37,581 nt of DNA from NCBI GenBank assembly GCA_016871355.1, contig VFZC01000022.1, positions 1 through 37,581 on the forward strand, written 5' to 3'. Source of the DNA: Actinomycetota bacterium. GTDB taxonomy: Bacteria; Actinomycetota; Acidimicrobiia; Acidimicrobiales; Ilumatobacteraceae. Position numbers and translations under genes: made by a program. Numbering within the stretch: the first letter of the stretch is position 1; every line of letters begins with the position of its first letter. This document shows, in pieces, positions 32,643 through 37,581 of this stretch. Under the pieces are notes generated by a model that worked only from the letters and a program-made list of their open reading frames with translations, made no database searches and was not told where the DNA came from.

Positions 32643-34024
32643 GCGATTCGGGAAAGACCCTCTGGCACGGCCGTTTCGCCGCCGGCCCGGCCGACGAACT
32701 CATGGCGTACACCGTGAGCCTTCCGTTCGATCGACGGTTGTGGCGCGACGACATCGCCTGTTCGCGTGCACACGTCACCGGTCTCGCGCACGTCGGAATT
32801 CTCACCGCGACCGAGCGTGATGCCGTACTCGCGGCCCTGGCCTCGGTCGAAGCCGAAATGGAGTCCGGTTCGTTCGTGTTCGCGCCTTCCGACGAAGACA
32901 TTCACACCGCGGTCGAACGGCGGGTGACCGAACTCTGCGGTCCTCCGGGCGCCAAGTTGCACACCGGCCGCAGCCGGAACGATCAAGTGGCCACCGGTTT
33001 GCGTTTGTGGTGCAAGCGAGAAGTGCCCAACATCGTCGCGCACATCGTGGCGCTGCAAGAAGCGTTGATCGCTCGGGCCGATTCGGCTGACGGCGTGTAC
33101 CTGCCCGGCTACACCCACGTGCAGCGAGCGCAGCCCGTTCTGTTGGCACATCACCTCATGGCCCATTGCTGGGCCCTCGGCCGCGACATCGATCGACTGC
33201 ACGATGCCCTCGACCGTCTCGACGTGTCGTCGCTCGGTGCCGGAGCATTGGCAGGTTCGTCGCTGCCCCTCGACCCGGCTTTCACCGCTCGGCAACTCGG
33301 TTTCGCCGACGTGTTCACCAACTCGCTCGACGCCGTGAGCGATCGCGACTTCGTGGCCGAGATCTTGTTCGCGTTGTCGATGGTCGCGGTCCACCTGTCG
33401 CGACTCGGCGAGGAGTGGGTTCTCTGGACGAGCGAGGAGTTCGGTTTCGCGGTTCTCGATGATGCCTACGCCACGGGATCGTCGATGTTGCCGCAGAAGA
33501 AGAACGCCGACATCGCCGAGTTGGCCCGCGGCAAGGCCGGTCGCGTGATCGGAGATCTCACCGGACTCCTGGTCACCCTCAAGGGATTGCCGCTCGCGTA
33601 CAACCGCGACCTCCAAGAAGACAAAGAACCGCTCTTCGACGCGGTCGATCAAGTGTCGCTGGCGCTGTCGGCCCTATCCGGCATGATCGGCACCGCACGA
33701 TTCGTTCCCGAGAAGATGCAGGCGGCAGCCGATTCGCCCACCATGGCAGCCACCGATCTGGCCGAGCATCTCGTGCGGGCGGGGACTCCATTCCGCGACG
33801 CGCACGCGATCGTCGGCGCTCTCGTTCGGCGTTCGCTCGCCGGCGACGGTGCACTCGTCGATCTCGTGCGCACCGAGCTCGGCGACGAGGCCGCGGCGTT
33901 GGTCGCTCCGGGCGTCGGTGTCACCATGCGCACCACTCCCGGCGGAGCTGGTCCGAAGCCGGTGGCCGAACAACGTGTCCTCCTCGGACGCGCCATGGCG
34001 GCGTGGAAGAATCGTCGACCGTGA
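32639..34024 (+). CDS. argH: Argininosuccinate lyase
   Basis: ArgH splits argininosuccinate into arginine and fumarate. The 461-residue protein belongs to the fumarase/aspartase superfamily: the signature GSSMLPQKKNADIAE (from Gly280) holds the catalytic Ser, and TGRSRNDQVATGLRLW and PGYTHVQRAQPVLLAHH are the ArgH-specific motifs. ATG 32639 overlaps argR by ATGA. argG, which makes its substrate and commonly lies between argR and argH in actinobacteria, is absent and must be elsewhere. Confidence 0.97.
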   Translation: MSDSGKTLWHGRFAAGPADELMAYTVSLPFDRRLWRDDIACSRAHVTGLAHVGILTATERDAVLAALASVEAEMESGSFVFAPSDEDIHTAVERRVTELCGPPGAKLHTGRSRNDQVATGLRLWCKREVPNIVAHIVALQEALIARADSADGVYLPGYTHVQRAQPVLLAHHLMAHCWALGRDIDRLHDALDRLDVSSLGAGALAGSSLPLDPAFTARQLGFADVFTNSLDAVSDRDFVAEILFALSMVAVHLSRLGEEWVLWTSEEFGFAVLDDAYATGSSMLPQKKNADIAELARGKAGRVIGDLTGLLVTLKGLPLAYNRDLQEDKEPLFDAVDQVSLALSALSGMIGTARFVPEKMQAAADSPTMAATDLAEHLVRAGTPFRDAHAIVGALVRRSLAGDGALVDLVRTELGDEAAALVAPGVGVTMRTTPGGAGPKPVAEQRVLLGRAMAAWKNRRP

Positions 34025-34650
34025 GCATGCGACTGTTCGGTGAGGTCTTGGTGACGATGCTCGTCATCGTCGACCCACCGGGCAACGTCCCGATCTTCCT
34101 CGCGGTCACACGTCAGTTGACCGCCAAGGAGCGTCACCGCGCCGCGTACCTGGCCATCGCCACCGCGTTCCTGATCATCATCTTGTTCGCCGTCGGCGGC
34201 CAGACGATTCTCGACTATCTGCACGTCTCGGTACCGGCCATGCAAGTGGCCGGTGGGCTGTTGCTCTTGCTGGTGGCACTTCAACTGCTGTACGGGAAAG
34301 GTGGCGACGACGGTTACGTCGAGGCCACACCCGAGCAGCGACTCTCCATCGCCATGGTTCCGCTCGGCACACCGCTGCTGGCCGGCCCGGGTGCCATCGT
34401 CGCCACGATCGTCTTCTTCCGTCAGACCGACAGTGCGGGCGAGTGGTTCACCGTCATGCTCGGCACGTTCACGGCCCTCTTCATCTCGATGATCGCGCTG
34501 CGCTTCAGCGGTCTGGTGCAAAGGATCGTGCGACCCACCGGCGTGATTCTTCTGGCGCGGGTGGCCGGCATGATCCTGGCCGCGGTGGCGGTGCAGATGA
34601 TCGCCAACGGAGTGACCGAACTCGTGCACACCGGGATCGACAAGACCTGA
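34021..34650 (+). CDS. MarC-family integral membrane protein
   Basis: The 209-residue product has about six hydrophobic segments and the MarC motifs VIVDPPGNVPIFLAVT near the start, LGTPLLAGPGAIVATIVFF (about 118-136) and VAVQMIANGV near the end. MarC proteins are inner-membrane proteins of unclear function; the old link to multidrug resistance has not held up. Starts at ATG 34003, GTG 34021 and ATG 34027 are possible; GTG 34021 makes the same 4-bp overlap seen between the arg genes. It is probably co-transcribed with the arg operon, but no functional link is evident. Confidence 0.9.
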   Translation: MSMRLFGEVLVTMLVIVDPPGNVPIFLAVTRQLTAKERHRAAYLAIATAFLIIILFAVGGQTILDYLHVSVPAMQVAGGLLLLLVALQLLYGKGGDDGYVEATPEQRLSIAMVPLGTPLLAGPGAIVATIVFFRQTDSAGEWFTVMLGTFTALFISMIALRFSGLVQRIVRPTGVILLARVAGMILAAVAVQMIANGVTELVHTGIDKT

Positions 34651-34661
34651 CCGGAGACGAC

Positions 34662-35075
34662 GTGGCCTACGTACACACCATTCGCGTCCGTTACGGCGAG
34701 TGCGACATGCAACGCATCGTGTTCAACGCCAACTACTTCGCCTACTGCGACGACGCCGTCGACTCCTGGATGCGCCACGCCCTGGCCGACCAGTTGAAGG
34801 CGGCCGGCACCGCCACCAATCTCCATGCCCTGGGTTTCGATTTCATGTTGAAGACCACCTCGCTCACGTGGCACGCGCCGTTGCGCTTCGGCGACACGGC
34901 TCGACTCCACTGTTCGGTGGCCCGTTGGGGAAACAGCAGCTTCGACGTTCTGGTGTCCGGACGAGTCGACGACGATCAGCGATTCGACTGCACCATCACC
35001 TACGTGAGCATCGACCCCGAGTCGCAGCGGCCGGCGCCGATCCCCGACTTCGTGAAGGCCGCTCTTAGTCGCTGA
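34662..35075 (+). CDS. Hotdog-fold acyl-CoA thioesterase (4HBT/YbgC-like)
   Basis: The 137-residue protein fits a 4-hydroxybenzoyl-CoA thioesterase-type hotdog: VRYGECDMQRIVFNANYFAYCDDAVDSWM (about 8-36) with the catalytic Asp14, and LTWHAPLRFGDTARLHCSVARWGNSSFDV in the second half. Family members hydrolyse acyl-CoA esters; substrate is unknown. GTG 34662 follows GGAG (34652-34655) by six bases. It lies 11 bases after marC and overlaps the convergent DUF2332 gene by 11 bases at its end. Confidence 0.88.
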   Translation: MAYVHTIRVRYGECDMQRIVFNANYFAYCDDAVDSWMRHALADQLKAAGTATNLHALGFDFMLKTTSLTWHAPLRFGDTARLHCSVARWGNSSFDVLVSGRVDDDQRFDCTITYVSIDPESQRPAPIPDFVKAALSR

Positions 35076-36117
35076 GAGGTCGTTCGAACCAGTCGAAGTT
35101 CTGCCCGTGATATCCCACGTCGGCCAGGTGATGGCGAGACACGGTTCCGTTCGACCACACGTCGGCGCGCAGGTCGGCCTTCTCCCCGGCGGGTTCCATG
35201 CGGGCCCAGACCAGACGTCGACCCCGCGAGCCCGCCGTTACCAGCGAGTCACGGAAGCGCGCTCGAACCTCGGGGGCCATGTACTGCCACACGATCGAGT
35301 GGAACACCACCGCGGGCCGATCGAACGAATCAGATGAATCGGATGAATCGGCCAGACGTTCGGCAATCCATTCATCGGCGCTGGCCCGGTCGACGCGATG
35401 GTGCAGCGGACGCGTGATCGCGATGGCCGCGAGCAGTCGGGCCCGTCGCTCGACCTGATCGGGCCACACGAACGACTCGAGCCGAACCGAATCGCGCTCG
35501 AGATCGACCGGATCGGGGTCGCAGCCGAGTCGGTCGATGCAACGGGCCGGTTCGCTCACGCGCGGGGGAGCGGCGAACATCGAAGGTGGGAACGTGAGTG
35601 ACGAACCCTCGTGTCCGAGGATCCCGTGTCCGGTGTCGGCGGCGTAGCGGTCGAACGAGAGGTTGAGACCGGCACTGGCGCCGACCTCCCACCAATCGAA
35701 TTCGTCGATCCCGAGCGACGGCAGCCAGTTGGCCACGGCGAGGTGACACAGACTGCGCCCCACTTCGTTGGTCTGCACTCCGCGGCCGAGTGCATCGTCC
35801 ACGAACGAGCCGAGTCGCGCGATCGTGTCGTAGACGGTGGTGAGCGAAATGGTGCCACCGTCGCCGTCGCACGACGGAAACCGGGCCGCCAGTTCGGGTG
35901 CACGTCCGTCGAGAGCGGCGTGGTGCACCGCACCCAGGAGGCGCAAGGGGAGAGCATCGTGCACCGGGCGATCGGTTCGACCCGCGAGCAAGGTCGAGAT
36001 GGGTCCGCCCCGGTCGTGATCGAGCACCATGGCATCGAGCAGATCGGCGTACTGCACCGATCCGAGTCGACGACACGCGACGGCCTGAATCTCCAACGAC
36101 TCGCGCACGTCCGACAC
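35065..36117 (-). CDS. DUF2332 family protein
   Basis: The 350-residue product matches the length and pattern of DUF2332, a mainly actinobacterial family of unknown function: ESLEIQAVACRRLGSVQYADLLDAM at the start, NEVGRSLCHLAVANWLPSL, the strong segment FDWWEVGASAGLNLSFDRYAADTG, GCDPDPVDLERDSVRLESFVWPDQVERRARLLAAI, and VVFHSIVWQYMAPEVRARF. The middle reads somewhat like a methyltransferase fold (VGASAGLNL as a motif I-like turn), but that is a guess. I start it at GTG 36117, with TATGGT six bases upstream; ATG 36171 is in frame but overlaps the tyrS start codon. A Ser/Asp repeat (DSSDSSDSFD) is near residue 260. Confidence 0.8.
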   Translation of the reverse strand: MSDVRESLEIQAVACRRLGSVQYADLLDAMVLDHDRGGPISTLLAGRTDRPVHDALPLRLLGAVHHAALDGRAPELAARFPSCDGDGGTISLTTVYDTIARLGSFVDDALGRGVQTNEVGRSLCHLAVANWLPSLGIDEFDWWEVGASAGLNLSFDRYAADTGHGILGHEGSSLTFPPSMFAAPPRVSEPARCIDRLGCDPDPVDLERDSVRLESFVWPDQVERRARLLAAIAITRPLHHRVDRASADEWIAERLADSSDSSDSFDRPAVVFHSIVWQYMAPEVRARFRDSLVTAGSRGRRLVWARMEPAGEKADLRADVWSNGTVSRHHLADVGYHGQNFDWFERPLSD

Positions 36118-36123
36118 GTGGTC

Positions 36124-36129
36124 ACCATA
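36124..36129 (-). promoter_or_regulatory. Possible -10 for leaderless DUF2332 transcription
   Basis: On the minus strand TATGGT ends six bases before GTG 36117. It supports that start over ATG 36171. Confidence 0.4.
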
Positions 36130-36157
36130 ATCCCCGTGGTCGGACGGTTCGAGATGC

Positions 36158-36163
36158 GAGAAT
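36158..36163 (+). promoter_or_regulatory. Possible -10 for tyrS
   Basis: GAGAAT, preceded by TGC, ends six bases before the tyrS ATG. The whole divergent region to DUF2332 is 52 bases. No ribosome site and no room for a T-box leader are seen. Confidence 0.4.
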
Positions 36164-36169
36164 GTAGCC

Positions 36170-37432
36170 ATGTCGTTGTTGACCGATCTCGACGCCCGCG
36201 GTCTGCTGCACGACACGACCGATCGCACGGCTCTCGAAGCGCGACTGTCGGCGGGGCCGATCGGCGTGTACGTGGGCTTCGACCCCACAGCGGATTCGCT
36301 GCACGTCGGCAACCTGCTCGGACAGGTGATGTTGCGCCGATTCCAGTTGGCCGGACACCGACCCGTGGTGCTGGCCGGTGGCGCCACCGGCATGGTCGGC
36401 GATCCGGGCGGACGCAGTGAAGAGCGCAACCTGCTCGATCGCGAGACACTCGCGCACAACGTGGCCTGTGTGAAGAAACAACTCGAGCGCATCCTCGATT
36501 TCGACGGCTCGTCCGCGGCGCGTCTGGTCGACAACGCCGACTGGACCGCGCCGATGAGCGCTCTCGACTTCCTGCGCGACGTCGGCAAACACTTCACCGT
36601 CAACCAGATGGTCGCCAAGGAATCGGTGCGTGCGCGCATGGAGAGCGAACACGGCATCTCCTACACCGAGTTCTCGTACATGCTCTTGCAAGCCAACGAC
36701 TTCCGTCATCTCTGCGAACACGACGGTGTCGAGATGCAGATGGGTGGATCCGATCAGTGGGGCAACATCACCGCGGGTATCGAACTCATTCGTCGCCGCA
36801 CCGGCAAGCACGCGTTCGGGCTCACGTGGCCGCTGCTCACGCGAAGCGAAGGCGCCAAGATGGGCAAGTCGGTGCACGGCGCGCTGTGGCTCGATCCCGA
36901 CAAGACGAGCCCGTATCAATTCCGGCAGTACTGGATCCAGTTGCCCGATGACGACGTCGAACGTTTTCTGTTGCAACTCACGTTGCGGTCGGTCGACGAC
37001 GTCGCGGCGATCGTCGCCGAACATCGTGCGGCTCCCGAGAAGCGCATCGGCCAACGCGCACTCGCCACCGACGTCACGGCGCTCGTTCATGGTGCCGATG
37101 CCGAGCGCGCCGCGGCCGAAGCGGCTGACGTGTTGTTCGGCGGCGACCCGACCCGCGCGTCACGCGCTGCGCTCGACGCGGTGGCCCGTGAAGTTCCGAG
37201 TACCACCATGTCGCGTGCACAACTCGGTGATCTCGTGACAGTGTTGACCGCGACGCAACTCGCGCAATCGAACAGTGATGCACGGCGCACTCTCGGTCAA
37301 AAGGGTTTCCGCGCGAACGGTCAGACGATCGCCGACGACACCGACTTGTCGACCGTGTCGTTACTCGCAGGGGAGTACCTGCTGTTGCGCCGGGGCAAGA
37401 CCCAGCACCACCTGGTCCGGGTCGCCGGCTGA
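36170..37432 (+). CDS. tyrS: Tyrosyl-tRNA synthetase
   Basis: TyrS charges tRNA-Tyr. The 420-residue class I enzyme has YVGFDPTADSLHVGNLLG with the HIGH-type HVGN at 45-48, the tyrosine-site QANDFRHLCE, QMGGSDQWGNI, and the KMSKS loop as KMGKS at 230-234. A C-terminal S4 domain (about 352-418: ARRTLGQKGFRANGQTIADDTDL) binds the tRNA. ATG 36170 is the only sensible start. The stop TGA lies within a hairpin. Confidence 0.96.
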   Translation: MSLLTDLDARGLLHDTTDRTALEARLSAGPIGVYVGFDPTADSLHVGNLLGQVMLRRFQLAGHRPVVLAGGATGMVGDPGGRSEERNLLDRETLAHNVACVKKQLERILDFDGSSAARLVDNADWTAPMSALDFLRDVGKHFTVNQMVAKESVRARMESEHGISYTEFSYMLLQANDFRHLCEHDGVEMQMGGSDQWGNITAGIELIRRRTGKHAFGLTWPLLTRSEGAKMGKSVHGALWLDPDKTSPYQFRQYWIQLPDDDVERFLLQLTLRSVDDVAAIVAEHRAAPEKRIGQRALATDVTALVHGADAERAAAEAADVLFGGDPTRASRAALDAVAREVPSTTMSRAQLGDLVTVLTATQLAQSNSDARRTLGQKGFRANGQTIADDTDLSTVSLLAGEYLLLRRGKTQHHLVRVAG

Positions 37433-37458
37433 GCCTGGCCCGACGGCTTGGCCCGGCT
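37430..37458 (+). terminator. Possible hairpin terminator of tyrS
   Basis: GAGCC (37430-37434) pairs with GGCTC (37454-37458), and inside it GGCC (37436-37439) with GGCC (37449-37452). It includes the end of the tyrS stop codon. No T-run follows. Confidence 0.4.
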
Positions 37459-37500
37459 CATCGCCCCAGGAAAACCCGGAAATATTCCAGTCCGGTTAGG

Positions 37501-37529
37501 TTGACGCTTCCGAACCCCGTCGCTAGATT
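37501..37529 (+). promoter_or_regulatory. Strong sigma-70-type promoter, probably of an rRNA operon beyond the edge
   Basis: TTGACG (37501-37506) and TAGATT (37524-37529) are separated by exactly 17 bases, and an AT-rich stretch with AAATATT lies just upstream. No open reading frame follows in the remaining 52 bases. Such a promoter with a structured leader suits an rRNA operon, but the 16S gene is not in view. Confidence 0.65.
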
Positions 37530-37544
37530 TGAGGTTCGCCCTGG

Positions 37545-37562
37545 AAAGCCGTTCGCGGCTTT
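37545..37562 (+). promoter_or_regulatory. Leader hairpin with TTCG loop downstream of the strong promoter
   Basis: AAAGCCG (37545-37551) pairs with CGGCTTT (37556-37562) around TTCG; a T follows. It could be a processing or antitermination element of an rRNA leader, or an early terminator. Confidence 0.55.
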
Positions 37563-37581
37563 TGGGGCTGGCACCAACGGA

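Noticed and set aside
35319-35350. Direct repeat gaatcagatgaatcggatgaatcgg as a regulatory repeat
   Set aside because: It lies inside the DUF2332 reading frame and encodes a Ser/Asp-rich run, so it is most likely just coding low complexity.

Overview
The window is a densely packed stretch of a high-GC actinobacterial chromosome. The block pyrR-pyrB-pyrC-carA-carB-pyrD-mihF-gmk-rpoZ-coaBC-metK-priA is an actinobacterial signature; mihF and a PriA lacking ATPase motifs are lineage markers. Gene content and the many start codons without a Shine-Dalgarno sequence make me favour Acidimicrobiia, but that rank is inference. I see no phage, insertion sequence, CRISPR array or tRNA. Nearly everything is housekeeping.

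Layout. 1-2288: end of a DksA/TraR-like protein with a Lys/Ala/Pro tail, then lspA and rluD, joined by ATGA overlaps. 2359-10551: pyrimidine genes pyrR, pyrB, pyrC, carA, carB, pyrD, with an apparent PyrR-binding RNA hairpin on the pyrR ribosome site and a separate ArgR-type promoter before carA. 10561-15947: mihF, gmk, rpoZ, coaBC, metK, priA. 15944-16537 (minus): RsmC-like methyltransferase. 16559-20670: def, fmt, rsmB, a MoaB/MogA-like gene, hisG and a small cold-shock-like gene. 20667-20996 (minus): DUF1844-like gene. 21176-22411: infC, rpmI, rplT; infC appears to start with ATA. 22415-26529: a SpoU-type rRNA methyltransferase, pheS, pheT. 26530-28067: a perfect 28-bp inverted repeat, then a lipoprotein of unknown function and yqgE, both on the minus strand. 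28150-34024: argC, argB, argD, argF, argR, argH, overlapped end to start, followed by marC and a thioesterase. 35065-36117 (minus): DUF2332 gene. 36170-37432: tyrS. The last 150 bases hold a strong promoter (TTGACG, 17 bases, TAGATT) and a leader hairpin but no gene; an rRNA operon probably starts just beyond the edge.

How it fits together. CarAB makes carbamoyl phosphate for both pyrimidines (PyrB) and arginine (ArgF). PyrR appears to act at the head of the pyr operon, while carAB has its own promoter carrying an operator nearly identical to that of the arg operon, whose regulator ArgR is encoded here. Enzymes missing from otherwise complete sets are pyrF and a PyrK partner, argJ and argG.

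The most useful observations are regulatory: the two matched ArgR operators, the PyrR RNA element, a recurring TANNNT hexamer 6-8 bases before starts (leaderless mRNAs), non-canonical starts for infC and probably priA, CTAG-interlocked convergent stops, and the long perfect hairpin after pheT. I found no convincing wholly new multi-gene system.
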